The position numbers were made by a program, and so were the translations under genes. 64,000 nt of DNA, from assembly GCA_964016985.1 (NCBI GenBank), contig OZ024828.1:7096610-7160609 (forward strand). The letters are read 5' to 3'. A model generated the notes under the pieces. The model worked only from the letters and a program-made list of their open reading frames with translations. It searched no databases and was not told the origin of the DNA. This stretch comes from Anodontia alba. Taxonomy: Eukaryota; Mollusca; Bivalvia; Lucinida; Lucinidae. Below are positions 1-10,906 of this stretch, piece by piece (position 1 is the stretch's first letter; each line of letters starts with the position of its first letter).

Positions 1-835
1 AAAAAGCGAGAGAAAGCTAGCTGAAAATCACAGGCCCATAAGTTTAACATCTGTTCCCTGTAAACTTGTGGAAAAACTTATAAGAAACACGTTTGCGGAC
101 CACATTACTAAAAACAACCTCTTTTCAAAATCACAACACGGTTTTATATCTGGCAGATCCTGTATAACTCAACTACTTGAGTTTATCGAAGACGTGTCTG
201 AGGCCGTAGACAATGGAGAAGATGTTGACATTATCTACTTTGACTTTAAAAAGGCATTCGATAAAGTGCCTCACAAGCGCCTTCTTCAAAAGGTACGTAG
301 TAATGGCATCAGAGACTGTGTCTACTCATGGATAAATGAATTCCTGACAAACAGGAGGCAAAGGATTGTGGTCAATGGACAATACTCAGAATGCAGAATG
401 GAAAAAAGTGACCTCTGGTATATCCCAAGGCTCAGTTTTAGGACTCATACTCTTCATCATTTTCATCAATGATATGCCAGAAGTAATTGCGTGCTGTATG
501 AAGTTATATGCCGGTGATGCAAAAATCTACGACAGAGTTAACAACAGAGTTCAATCAATTAGGCTGCAAAGATGTATCACCAACGCAGAAGAGTGGGCCA
601 CTGACTGGAACATGTTCTTTAATTTTAGCAAGTGTAAGTATGTTCATTACGGAAGTCACAATGAGAACTTTAGATACACAATGATAAACAGTGACGCACT
701 TATGTAAATTCAAAAAGTAACATCTGAAAAAGAGTTAGGAGTTCTTGTGGATAACAAATTACTATTTAGGGAGCATATTGCTAAAAAGGTAGGAACGGCA
801 AATAGAAACCTAGGTCGTATTTTTAAAATATAAAG
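1..835 (+). pseudogene. Non-LTR retrotransposon reverse transcriptase fragment, part 1
   Basis: The translation shows a non-LTR (LINE-type) RT, cut at its 5' side by the window edge. It has a QHGF..GRSC block near residue 24 of the 68-472 frame, an IIYFDFKKAFDKVPH block that is the catalytic motif A region, and then a shift into the 366-707 frame. There SQGSVLG and LYAGDAK follow; the latter is the motif C box, where the family normally has ADD. The frame breaks near 400-430, a stop lies at 705-707, and coding similarity resumes in another frame to about 835 (EKELGVLVDNKL-like). The layout resembles CR1/Jockey-group elements, but I cannot fix the clade. The YAGD variant and the frame breaks mean this copy is dead. 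It continues at 1419 and 2166 after two insertions. Confidence 0.85.
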
Positions 836-1418
836 GAAGGCAATGATCAGGAATCGATACAATTATCACACACCTCCCATCAGAGACATCAAAGGGAAAG
901 AAACACAAACACGAAATAACTGGACCTAATGGAAACATCACTAGCAAAAAGCCAAACGGACAGTTACTTTCCCACAGTGGCCAAATGGCTATCCAAAACC
1001 AAAAGATGTAAGCGACACACACATTCAAAGACGAACTGTAACAAAAATAAACCATGACTGAAGAACCGCCATGGAACGGTCAGTGAAAAGTATTTCACTG
1101 GGCGGGGAGTGTGTGTGTGTGTGGGGGCGGGGGGGGGGGGGGGGCTTAAATCGATTTTATGTGGCCACAATCTTCGCCCTTACTTCTGCCGCGGTTTAGA
1201 CACATAATTTGTTCAGTCCGCATGAAGGCCTCCTAACATCAGTGCTACATCTCCGAGAACACAAAAAAAAATCAACTAATTACAGAAATGCAACAACGAC
1301 AAGGACTCGACAGCACGAAACAACTGAATTGCTGGAGCAAAAGAAAACCAACAGTAAGACTCCGGTGGGCCCGACCAAAGATAGAGCATCAAGTACCAAC
1401 CAACATTTGAAGTACCAA
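836..1418 (-). mobile_element. Penelope-like 3' tail, type A, inserted in the non-LTR element
   Basis: This stretch is the reverse complement of the tail A sequence seen at 7568-8163 and 11758-12337. Shared landmarks are CCTGATCATTGCCTTC, the GACCGTTCCAAGGCGGT block and the CTCCGAGAA block. It separates two parts of a non-LTR reading frame that join naturally when it is left out. It carries an expanded G run at 1127-1144 where other copies have only a few C/G. No coding capacity is expected, and the small open frames across it are shadows. Confidence 0.7.
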
Positions 1419-1614
1419 ACATTTGAATTCATGGATTAAGATATGTTTCTTAATTATACAAATCGTTAGTAAGACCACATCTTGAATATGCTACAGTGGT
1501 ATGGACTCAACATTACAAAAAAGATATTATTTCGATAGAGAATGTTCAACGCCGTGTCAGTCAAGTCGGTTAGCCATCTCGGCTACGCAGACAGGCTCAG
1601 AACACTCGGTTTAG
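1419..1614 (+). pseudogene. Non-LTR retrotransposon fragment, part 2 (post-RT region)
   Basis: The translation reads like the conserved region after the RT core of CR1/Jockey-type elements: a KSLVRPHLEYA-like block, then VVWTQHYKKDI, IENVQRRV and a degraded LGYADRLRTLGL-like end. It continues the frame of part 1 across the tail A insertion and stops where a second insertion begins at about 1615. An in-frame stop near 1438 and a frame change near 1555-1570 show decay. Confidence 0.75.
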
Positions 1615-2165
1615 TGGTTTAGCGTCAGTCTGAAAACACTTGTGCAACAATGTGTATCGGAACCAGAAGTTTGATTTTTGTTTTCGCTTTGATATGCATT
1701 GACTGAGTTGGGAGCCTTTAGGCGAACCGAATTTTTATGTATTTCTGTATTAAGAGTAGCATCGGGACCCAGGGTGAAGTTGGCTAGCTGTAAAAGTGCT
1801 TTAACCCCTAATCCCCTCCTCCACCCCCCCCCCACCACCCCCCCCCCGTCCCCTCCGTCCCGATTGTTTACTCTACTGGCTGTTCTAAGGCGGTGGTCCC
1901 GATGTTAGTCTTACTCTTTGTTGCTTTGTGGTTTATTCTACGAGGCGATTTGTTTTATGTCTTACTTTGTGTCATTTTGTTCTTGTTTTTTTCAGTCCGT
2001 TTAGCATTGTGATTACCTCGCTTGGGGATAAGAGAGTTAATCTTAGTGCTTTTCGTACGTTTGTTCGATTTGTGCTTGTTTGGATTTGTCGGTTTCCTAT
2101 TCCTCTTAGTGTCTGGGAAGGGCTGCGGTTTGTGATTGTGGCACTTCCTGGACTTTTCTCTTATC
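1615..2165 (+). mobile_element. Chimeric Penelope-like insert (RT piece fused to tail B)
   Basis: The first 60 bases match the coding stretch SVSLKTLLQQ..SEPE of the Penelope-like RT copies. The sequence then jumps directly into tail B (GTTTTCGCTTTGAT onward) and runs to the usual tail end, TTTTCTCTTA, with a C-rich tract at 1822-1850. The host non-LTR frame resumes right after it (FEYRRERSDMIQVYK). This is therefore a short, internally deleted or template-switched insert. Confidence 0.7.
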
Positions 2166-2514
2166 TTTTATTTATCAGTGTTTGAGTATAGACGAGAGCG
2201 CAGTGATATGATTCAGGTGTATAAAATAGTTAATAATATAGATAAAGTGGATAAGTGTAAATTTTTCACAATGACGAGTAACACAATCAGCAGAGGCCAC
2301 TCAAAAAATGTTGTTTAAAAACAGATTCAGACTCACTCTCAGGGCTAACTCATTCAGTAAAAGGATCGTGAACACTTGGAATTCGCTCACCGAAAGTATT
2401 GTTAGTGCACCCTACCTGAACGCGTTTAAATCAAGACTTAATCAGTGTTGGAAAAGGCATCCACGCAAGTTCGAGGCTGCTTGCTACAACCTACTCCAAT
2501 CAACTACCAGATGA
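2166..2514 (+). pseudogene. Non-LTR retrotransposon fragment, part 3 (C-terminal end)
   Basis: EYRRERSDMIQVYKIVNN followed, after one frame change near 2305, by RLTLRANSFSKRIVNTWNSL and a terminal NAFKSRLNQCW block is the standard C-terminal end of CR1/Jockey-type ORF2 proteins. A TGA stop lies at 2512-2514. With parts 1 and 2 it makes one ancestral reading frame broken by two Penelope-like inserts and several indels. Confidence 0.8.
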
Positions 2515-3500
2515 GACCAATAACAAGGAACGTCAAGGAAGCCGCAGGTTTACCTATTGACGTCTAATAGGTGTGAACGATATAATAGGTATTTTCTAAT
2601 TCTTGCTTGTAAATAGTTTTACAGAAAACGCACTGTTTATAAAATGCTTGAAAAGTCCATTCTTAAATTCTAACATTATTTATTATTGTACTATTGGACT
2701 TCATTCATCTGTTTGAAAGTTTGTTCTATTTCCGAACATTCTAAAACAATTCCCTATAAATTTCTCAAAAGGATGAGTAATGATGGAAGTGTGACGACAA
2801 TTTGCAGATTACCTTATAGCTACCGTGTTCGGCAGGAGTGGCATAAAAAGAAAAATACAAAGCGCCACAGTTCTGTTGTTTTGTTATTACATTGAGAATT
2901 GATTTAAGCACTTGAGCAACTCAAGATTTCTCAAACAAATTCCTAACTTCTTTCAAAGCATGGAAACTGACTTAAGAACATATCGGGGACATACAATACA
3001 AGCATAATACAATACAAATATCTTTATTCAGCATTAAACATACTAACGATGTTTATAACAAACAGAGACAACAGAGGAATTCCGATTTCTTATTGCTGAT
3101 GCACTTATAACAATACATTTTCTGATTGTTGCTTGTAAATAGTTTTACAGAAAACGCACTGTTTATAAAATGCTTGAAAAGTCCATTCTTAACTTCTAGC
3201 ATTATTTATTATTGTACTATTGTACTTCATTGATCTGTTTGAAAGTTTATTCTGAAATTATGGAAACGGACTCAGTCTATTTCCGAACATTCTAAAGTAA
3301 TTCCCTATATTTCTCAAAAATGATGAGTAATAATGCAAGTGTGACGGCAATTTGCAGATTATCTTATAGCTGCCGTGTTCGGTAGGAGTGGCATAAAAAG
3401 AAAAATACAAAGTGCCGCATTTCTGTTGTTTTGTTAGCACTCAACTTAAGATTTCTGAAACAAATTCCTAACTTCTTTCAAAGCATGAAAACTATCTTCA
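2515..3500 (+). repeat. Duplicated about 390 bp segment, probable 3' region of the non-LTR element
   Basis: Bases about 2590-2990 recur, with small differences, at about 3118-3500. Both copies contain TGTAAATAGTTTTACAG, the TATTTATTATTGTACTATTG block and a CCGTGTTCGG(C/T)AGGAGTGG block. The duplication starts soon after the ORF2 stop, so it may be a doubled 3' UTR. The open frames at 2686-2895 and 3258-3440 fall inside it and look like shadows. Confidence 0.6.
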
Positions 3501-3929
3501 GAACATATCGTAGACATACAATTAAAATATAATACAATACAAATATCTTTATCGAGATCTTTATTCAGCATTAAACATACGAGTACAAACAATGTTTATA
3601 GCCAACATCCATCATATCATGCACAACGAGGACATGAAAAGAACGCATGCATTAGATTATTAACAAACGAACTTAACAGATATCTCAATTTTAAGATAAA
3701 TGACATATATAATAAAATAAAAGTAGTTCATAGAGTAGAATAGAACATAGCTTATCTCAAATTTCCCGGGGCTATAATTCTCATCATAATATAGAACGGC
3801 ATACACAAAGCATTACTGGTGTATCGGGAAAATACAGTTCGTAGCAGAATTCATGGAAGTCTTGAGAATACAAGTATGACTATGTATGTACAGAAGATTT
3901 TTTTTATTTGGGCTTTACGGCCCTTTCAA
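3501..3929. other. No gene recognised; AT-rich sequence
   Basis: AT-rich sequence with short runs such as AATACAATACAAATATCTTTA, which also occurs near 3005. No open frame, tRNA-like box or inverted end was recognised. A TTTATTTGGGCTTTACGG stretch precedes the next retroelement. Confidence 0.5.
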
Positions 3930-5100
3930 GAATACTCGTGCGGCAGGTTTATATTTCACAAGTAATTCGATTTGCCAGAGTGTCTATAGTCATGTAACCG
4001 ACTTCAACACTCGTAATAAATTGCTAACTGCTAAACTTCTTACCTCATCATCTTATAAAAGATAAACTTATTGATTTAATTAACCGAACGTTTATTCGGG
4101 AGAATACCCAATATTTGGCTTGCAACGAAGAATGTGCTTTTTTCACTTCCGATGTGTATAATAATCACAATTTATGGTCGTGTCAAAAAGTCTGTGATGC
4201 CCTTGTTTATCTTTTGGATAACATTTTTATTAGATTTGGAACTAAACTTTATATACAAACTATTGGTATTCCGATGGGAACTAATTGTGCTCCTCTTGTT
4301 GCAGATTTGTTTCTTTGTTGTTATGAGAGAGATTTCATGAAGTCTCTCTCACGTGAAAATCAGGCTGACATTATTGAGGCTTTCAATTCAACTTCGAAGA
4401 TACCTTGACGATTTATTAAATATTGACAATATTTACTTTGACCAAATGGTGGACCGGATATACCCTACAGAACTCCAATTAAATAGAGCAAACTCTTCCG
4501 ATACCGAGGCACCTTTTTTTGGATTTGAATTTTTGTATATCTAATGGTACAGTTTCCACCAAAATTTATGATAAACTGGACGATTTTGATTTTGATACAG
4601 TCAATTTCCCTTTTCTGGATGGCGATGTCCCCCGGCGTACCTCATATGGGGTATACATATCTCAACTTATAAGATTCGCCAGAGCTTCTTCAAATCTTAA
4701 TGACTTTAACTACCGTAATAAAGCCCTTACTGCCAAACTTCTTAGGCAGGGCTATCGTTATTTTAAACTTCGTAAGGCGTTTTCGAAATTTTATCGCAGA
4801 CACAGTGCCTTGTTAGAAAAATATAGCGTCAGTCTGAAAACTCTTCTGCAACAAGGTATATCGGAACCCGAATTTTACGGTGACTTAGTGTACAGATTTA
4901 GAAAAAATGTAGGTAAATCTAACTTTTCGGAGCAATTCAGAAAACTTATTAACCGTTATAAAAGAATTGGCTATAGCCTGGATATTATGCGGCAGACTGC
5001 ATGCCTAGTTGTCAACCCAGACATTGTTGATGGCTATGCTTCATTCTTTAATTGCATGACGGCGGTTCGGGCCACAGACTCAATGACGGCCTCTTCGTAA
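3930..5100 (+). pseudogene. Penelope-like reverse transcriptase, chimeric broken copy 1
   Basis: About 100 bases of late RT code (YGVYISQ.. region, decayed) are fused at about 4037-4045 to an earlier part of the same ORF (HHLIKDKLIDLINRTF). The ORF then runs through ACNEECAFF, the RT motif IGIPMGTNCAPLVADLF, the catalytic box RYLDDLLN at about 4395-4420, and a long C-terminal region to a stop at 5098-5100. An extra G near 4394 and extra T in the run near 4512-4518 shift the frame, so three frames cover the protein. No GIY-YIG endonuclease motif is visible downstream. LPKLHK and PADKA motifs in the sister copy at 13570 support assignment to Penelope-like elements. That class call is by motif only. 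Confidence 0.75.
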
Positions 5101-5990
5101 AACTTTAACCAGTGGGTTGGGGCTTGACGATATGTCTTTGGCTTGGCCCGCCATGGTTCAACTATTGGTTTTCATTTACTCTGGCATACAGCAGAATTAG
5201 CCATGAGTACTCGTCTTTGTTTACTATAGTGATTAATTTGATTTTTATGTTTTCGCTTTGATGCATTGACTGAGTTGGGAGCCTTTACGCGAACCGATTT
5301 TTTATGTATTTATGTATTAAGCGTATCATCGGGACCCAGGGTGAAGTCAGCTGGCTGTAAAATTGCTTTAAACTCCCGGTGGTTTGCTCTACCGACCGTT
5401 CTAAGGCGGTGGTCCCGTCGTAAGTCTTACTCCTTGTTGCTTTGTGGTTTATTCTACGAGGCGATTTGTTGTGTGTCTTTCCGTGTGTCATTTTGTTCTT
5501 CTGTTTTTCAGTCCTTTTAGTATTGCGATTACCTCGCTTAGGGAAGAGAGGGCTAATCATAGTACCTTTCGTACGTTTGTTTAGTTTGTGCTTGTTTAGA
5601 TTTGTCGGTTTCCTCTTCCTCTTGGGGTCTGGGAAGGGCTGCGGTTTGTGATTGTGGCATTCACTGGACTTTTCTCTTACTTTTTTTGCTCTACCGACCG
5701 TTCTAAGGCGGTGGTCCCGGTGTTGGTCTTACTCTTTGTTGCTTTGTGGTTTGTTCTACGAGGGGATTTGTTGTATGGCTTTGCGTGTGTCATTTTGTTC
5801 TTGTGTTTTTCAGTCCTTTTAGTATTGCGATTACCTCACTTGGGGAAGAGAGAGCTAATCTTAGTGCTTTTCGTACGTTTGTTCGGTTTGTGCTTGTTTA
5901 GATTTGTCGGTTTCCTCTTCCTGTTTGGGTCTGGGAAGGGCTACGGTTTGTGATAGTGTCACTCCCTGGACTTTATTCTTACCTTTTTTT
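5101..5990 (+). mobile_element. Penelope-like tail B: one full and one truncated copy in tandem
   Basis: Directly after the RT stop comes AACCAGTGGGTTGG, the start of the roughly 590 bp non-coding tail B, ending in TTTTCTCTTACTTTTTT at about 5688. A 5'-truncated second copy starts at GCTCTACCGACCGTTC and ends at about 5990, abutting an RT fragment. The open frames here (for example 5648-5953) recur in every copy with changed lengths and are best read as shadows of a conserved non-coding tail. Confidence 0.7.
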
Positions 5991-6345
5991 TTCTTAATCA
6001 GGGTTACCGGTATCATAAACTACGTAAAGCCTTTTCTAAGTTTTATAGACGTCATTCCGATTTAGTTTCTAAATTCAATGTTGGACTTAAATCTCTCTGC
6101 AACATGGCATATCGGAACCCGAATCGTATGGTGACTTAGTATATAGATTCAAAAATTATATATGCTTGCAATGACTTCAGTACCCAATTTCGTAAAATCA
6201 TTCTTCGATATAAAAAGATTGGGCACAACATAAATGTTATACGACAGACTTCATGCATGGTTGTTAACCGAATCACGATTAATCACTTTGCTTCCCTCTT
6301 TAATTGCACGCCGGCGGGTTAGGCCTCAGATTATATGATGGTTCC
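5991..6345 (+). pseudogene. Penelope-like RT C-terminal fragment, subfamily 1
   Basis: The tail B end runs straight into CTTAATCAGGGTTACCGG, an internal point of the RT ORF. The RT C-terminus follows (HKLRKAFSKFYRRH, then VVN..FASLFNCTPAG and a stop near 6321). The C-terminal wording (NCTPAG) differs from copies 1 and 5 (MTASS), marking a second subfamily. Several indels (for example in the LLQQGLSEPE region) break the frame. Confidence 0.7.
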
Positions 6346-6582
6346 AGCGTAAAGGCTTTTATATAGTAAAACTGGGGTTCACAGGGGTATACATTATTTT
6401 TCTTATTTCTGCTCAAAACATGGATTGTGTGTACTCGTTAGAACCGCCTCGTCGTCGGTTCTAACGAGTACCCACAATCGATGTTTTGTGCAGAAATATG
6501 ATAAATATCAGAATTTTTTATCTGAAAATTTTCATTTTTTGGTGGTAGAATATTCAAAATTGTTGTATAGGCGTGTTTTGTA
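6346..6582. mobile_element. MITE of hairpin family H3, truncated on its left
   Basis: It contains a fold-back core: CTCGTTAGAACCGCCTCG followed by its near complement, flanked by CTTATTTCTGCTCAAAACAT and its inverted partner. It ends with GGCGTGTTTTGTAATGT, the same end as the copies at 18003-18277 and 61499-61774. It directly follows an RT fragment and is followed by tail B. Confidence 0.65.
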
Positions 6583-7567
6583 ATGTCTACGAGGCGATTT
6601 GTTGTATGTCTTTCCGTGTGTCATTTTGTTCTTGTGTTTTTCAGTTCTTTTAGTATTGCGATTACCTCGCTTGGGGAAGAGAGAGCTAATCTTAGTGTTT
6701 TTCGTACGTTTGTTCGGTTTGTGCTTGTTTAGATTTGTCAGTTTCCTCTTCCTCTTGGGGTCTGGGAAGGGCTGCGGTTTGTGATTGTGGCACTCCCTGG
6801 ATTTTTCTCTTACCTTTTTTACTTGAATTATATTATAGTGATTATTTTGATTTTTATGTTTTCGCTTTGATGCATTGACTGAGTTGGGAGCCTTTATGCG
6901 AACCGAATTTTTATGTGTTTCTGTATTAAGAGTAGCATCGGGACCCAGGGTGAAGTTAGTTATCTGTAAAAGTGCTTTAAACCCCCCGGTGGTCCCGATG
7001 TTAGTCTTACTCCTTGTTGCTTTGTGGTTTATTCTACGAGGCGATTTGTTGTATGTCTTTCCGTGTGTCATTTTCTTCTTGTGTTTTACAGTCCTTTTAG
7101 TATTGCGATTACCTCGCTTGGGGAAGAGAGAGCTAATCTTAGTGCTTTTCGTACGTTTGTTCAGTTTCTGCTTGTTTAGATTTGTCGGTTTCCTCTTCCT
7201 CTTGGGGTCTGGGAAGGGCTGCGGTTTGTGATTGTGGCACTCCCTGGACTTTTCTCTTACCTTTTTTGCTCTACTGACCGTTCTAAGGCGGGGATCCCGG
7301 TGTAGTCTTACTCTTTGTTGCTTTGTGGTTTATTCTACAAGGCGACTTGTTGTATGTCTTTTCACGTGTCATTTTGTTCTTGTGTTTTTCAATCCTTTTA
7401 GTATTGCGATTACCTGGCTTTGGGAAGAGAGAGCTAATCTTAGTGCTTTTCGTACGTTTGTTCGGTTTGTGCTTGTTTGGATTTGTCGGTTTCCTCTTCC
7501 TCTTTGGGTCTGGGAAGGGCTGCGGTTTGTGATTGTGGCACTCCCTGGACTTTTCTCTTACCTTTTT
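6583..7567 (+). mobile_element. Three truncated Penelope-like tail B copies in tandem
   Basis: Copies run from about 6583 to 6823 (starting mid-tail at CTACGAGGCGATTTG), about 6836 to 7265, and 7266 to 7567 (starting at GCTCTACTGACCG). Each ends in the same CTTTTCTCTTACCTTTTTT, so the 3' end is constant and the 5' end varies, as for 5'-truncated retro-inserts. No RT code is present. Confidence 0.65.
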
Positions 7568-8163
7568 TCACTTAAAATTTAATTTTGTGTAATGTTGGTT
7601 GGTACTAGATGCTCTATTTTTGTTCGGGCCCACCGGAGTCTTACTGTTGGTTTTCTTTTACTCTAGCATTTCAGTTGTTTTGTGCTGTCGAGTCCTCATC
7701 GTTGTTTTATCTCTGTAATTTGTTGATTTTTTTGTCTTCTCGGAGATGTAGCACTGATGAGTTAGGAAGCCTTCATGCGGACTGAACAAATTATGTGTCT
7801 GAACCGCAGTAGAAGTAAGGGCGGGGATTGTGGCCACGTAAAAGCGATTTAAGCCCCCCCCCCCTCCCCCCCCCCCCCCCCCCCCCCAGTGAAATACTTT
7901 TCAGTGACCGTTCCAAGGCGGTTCTTCTGTCATAGTTTATTTTTGTTATAGTTCGTCTTTGAATGCGTGTGTCGCTTACATCTTTTGGTTTTGGAAAGCC
8001 ATTTGGCCACTTTGTGGGAAAGTAATTGTCCGTTTGGCTTTCTGCTAATGATGTTTCCATTCGGGTCCAGTTATTTCGTGTTTGTGTTTCTGTCCCTTTG
8101 TTGTCTCTGATGGGAGGTGTGGGATAACTGAATCGATTCCTGATCATTGCCTTCTTTTCTATT
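7568..8163 (+). mobile_element. Penelope-like tail A, near full length
   Basis: The layout equals 11758-12337, which follows an RT stop: TTAATTTTGTGTAATGTT start, CTTCTCGGAGATGTAGCAC in the middle, GACCGTTCCAAGGCGGT, and an end at ATTGCCTTCTTTTCTATTTT. A C run of about 30 bases with one T lies at 7854-7887, where the 11.8 kb copy has only GCCCCCCAG. The end runs directly into the start of tail B (AACCAGTGG). Confidence 0.65.
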
Positions 8164-9400
8164 TTAACCAGTGGTATGGAGATTGACCATATGTCTTTGG
8201 TTTGGCCCGCCGTAGTTCAGCTATTGGTTTTCATTTACTCTGCTTACAGTAGGATTAACCATGAGTACTCGTCTTTGTTTATCATTGTGATTAATTTTAC
8301 TCTTTGTTGTTTTGTGGATTATTCAACAAGGCTATTTATTTTATGTCTTACCTTGTGTTGTTTTGCTCTTGTATTTTTCAGTCCTTTTAGCACTGCGATT
8401 ACCTCGCTTGGAGAAGAGAGAGCTAATCTTGGTGCTTTTCGTTCGTGTGTTCGATTTACGCTTGTTTGGTTTTTCATTTCCTCTGGCATACAGTAGAAGT
8501 AGCCATGAGTACTCGTCTTTGTTTATTATAGTGATTAATTCTATTTTTATGTTTCGCTTTGATGCATTGACTGAGTTGGGAGCCTTTATGCGAACCGAAT
8601 TTTTATGTATTTCTGTATTAAGAGTAGCATCGGGACCCAGGGTGAAGTTAGCTAGCTGTAAAACTGCTTTAAACCCCCCGGTGGTTTGCTCTACTGACCG
8701 TTCTAAGGCGGTGGTCCCGGTGTTAGTCTTGCTCTTTGTTGCTTTGTGGTTTATTATATGAGGCGATTTGTTGTATGTCTTTCCGTGTGTCATTTTGTTA
8801 TTGTGTTTTTCAGTCCTTTTAGTATTGCGGTTACCTCGCTTAGGGAAGAGAGAGCTAATCTTAGTGCTTTTCGTACGTTTGTTCAGTTTGTGCTTGTTTA
8901 GATTTGTCGGTTTCCTCTTCCTCTTGGTATCTGGGAAGGGCTGCGGTTTGTGATTGTGGCACTCCCTGGACTTTTCTCTTACCTTTTTTGTCTGTTTCCT
9001 CTTCCACTTGGTGTCTGGGAAGGGCTGCGGCTTGTGTTCTAAAGTGCTTTAAACCCCCCGGTGGTTTGCTCTAAGGCGGTGGTCCCGGTGTTAGTCTTAC
9101 TCTTTGTCGCTTTGTGGTTTATTCTACTAGGCGATTTGTTGTATGTCTTTCCGTGTGTCATTTTGTTCTTGTGTTTTTCAGTCCTTTTAGTATTGCGATT
9201 ACCTTGCTTGGGGATAAGAGAGTTAATCTTAGTGCTTTTCGTACGTTTGTTCGATTTGTGCTTGTTTGGATTTGTCGGTTTACTCTTCCTCTTTGGGTCT
9301 GGTTTGTGATTGTGGCACTCCCTGGACTTTTCTCTTACCTTTTTCTGTGATTGTGGCCCTCCCTGGACTTTTCTCTTACCTTCTTTGTCCGATTGCAATA
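8164..9400 (+). mobile_element. Array of rearranged Penelope-like tail B pieces
   Basis: Tail B starts at AACCAGTGG, skips its middle part near 8297, restarts within TTTCATTT..CTCTGGCATACAG near 8470, runs to a normal end near 8992, and is followed by further partial copies at 8993-9045, 9046-9350 and 9351-9400. All pieces share 85-95 percent similarity by eye with the tail at 15479-16066. The conceptual proteins on both strands are shadows. Confidence 0.6.
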
Positions 9401-9528
9401 GTCGCTCAGTGATTATATTTCTCTTCCTGGATTTTCCAATGCCTGTCAAGATTTGTTTCAAAAGATTTTACTGTTATAGCCGAGATGACATTGTCTGATA
9501 AATTGTTCTGTATATGTATAGTTCTATA
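9401..9528. other. Short unassigned spacer
   Basis: Unrecognised AT-rich sequence between the tail array and the MITE. Nothing was identified in it. Confidence 0.4.
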
Positions 9529-9859
9529 CAGTTGACTCTCGTTATCTCGACCTCGCTTATCTCGAATAACCGCTTATCTCGAAGTGAAAATCTGGTCCCT
9601 GCCTATACATGAAAACCTAACAACAGATGGAAAATATTGTAGAAAAGAGGAGAAATAGCTCCTAAGGAGCAATTTCTCCTCTTTTCCACAATATTTTCAA
9701 TATATCTCTAACTTCAAAAGTCCAATTACCTATCAGTTTGTTAAATGTGGTTAATCAAATTATTTTTTCCTCAATTCTGCAAACCTGATATGTCGAACTA
9801 TGGATATCTCGAAGTATTTCAGAGAGTCCCTTGGAATTCGAGATAACGAGAGTCGACTG
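9529..9859. mobile_element. Pogo/Tigger-like MITE with TA target duplication
   Basis: The ends are inverted repeats beginning CAGTTGACTCTCGTTATC and are flanked by TA at 9527-9528 and 9860-9861. TIR-like words (TTATCTCGA, ATATCTCGAAGT) recur inside. An internal palindrome at about 9643-9700 reads AAGAGGAGAAAT..CTCC and back. At 331 bp it has no transposase. TIRs of this type are known from the pogo/Tigger branch of Tc1/mariner. Confidence 0.85.
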
Positions 9860-9934
9860 TATGAGAATATGAACTTCCGAAAATTCAATACATATTATCA
9901 CGATTGAGTAGACGGAATTTTGGGTTTTTATACG

Positions 9935-10393
9935 GTGTTTACCTACGGTGTTTATATTTCACAATTCGATTTACCAGAGTGTCTAGTCATGTAACTGACT
10001 TCAACACTCGTAATAAAATGTTAACTGCTAAACGTCTTAATCAGGGTAAACGGGACGATTTTGATTTTGGTATAGTCAATTTCCCTTTTCTCGATGACGA
10101 TGTCACCCGGCGTACCTCATATGGGGTATACATATCTCAACTTATTAGATTCGCCAGAGCTTCTTCAAATCTTAATGACTTTAACTACCGTAATAAAGCC
10201 CTTACTGACAAACTTCTTAGGCAGGGCCATCGTTATTTTAAACTTCGTAAGGCGTTTTCGAAATTTTATCGCAGACACAGTGCCTTGTTAGAAAAATATA
10301 GCGTCAGTCTGAAAACACTTCTGCAACAAGGTATATCGGAACCCGAATTTTACGGTGACTTAGTGCACAGATTTAGAAAAAATGTAGGTGAAA
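9935..10393 (+). pseudogene. Penelope-like RT chimera (late segment fused to earlier segment)
   Basis: About 100 bases encode YGVYIS..FTRVSSHVTDFN..LNQG of subfamily 1. At about 10035-10045 the sequence jumps back upstream in the ORF to KRDDFDFGIVNFPFLD and reads through the same YGVYISQLIRFAR region again, this time in subfamily 2 wording, to RFRKNVG. TAAACG at the join is shared by both parents. The piece is cut at 10393 by a tail B in opposite orientation. Confidence 0.75.
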
Positions 10394-10906
10394 AAAGGTA
10401 AGAGAAAAGTCCAGGGAATGCCACAATCACAAACCGCAGCCCTTCCCAGACCCAAAGAGGAAGAGGAAACCGACAAATCCAAACAAGCACAAATCGAACA
10501 AACGTACGAAAAGCAATAATATTAGCTCTCTCTTCCCCAAGCGAGGTAATCGCAATACTAAAAGGACTAAAAAAAACAAGAACAAAATGACACATGGAAA
10601 GACTTACAACAAATCGCCCCGAAGAACAAACCACAAAGCAACAAAGAGCAATACCAACACCGGGACCACCGCCTTAGAACGGTCAGTAGAGTAAACCACT
10701 GGGGGGTTAAAGCACTTTTACAGCTAGGTAACTTCACCCTGGGTCCGATGTTACTCTTAATACTGAAACACATAAAAATTCGGTTCGCATAAAGGCTCCC
10801 AACTCAGTCAATGCATCAAAGCGAAAACACAAAAATCAAATTAATCACTATAATAAACAAATACGAGTACTCATGGCTAATTCTACTGATTGCACGGCAG
10901 GCCAAG
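10394..10906 (-). mobile_element. Inverted Penelope-like tail B
   Basis: Reverse complement of tail B, from its 3' end (GGTAAGAGAAAAGTCCAGG) back to near its start (GGCCAAGCCA). It abuts an RT fragment on the left and a + strand tail B on the right, giving a head-to-head pair. Nothing coding is supported. Confidence 0.65.

Noticed and set aside
7755..7800. Hammerhead-like CTGATGAG in tail A (also 11970 and the complement at 1229)
   Set aside because: No GAAA at a fitting distance and no pairing stems; tail B has lost the CTGATGA word at the same place.
8341..8793. Open frames of 60-180 codons across the 5-16 kb region on both strands
   Set aside because: They recur in each copy of the same non-coding tail with shifting lengths, start and stop at repeat joins and show no protein motif.
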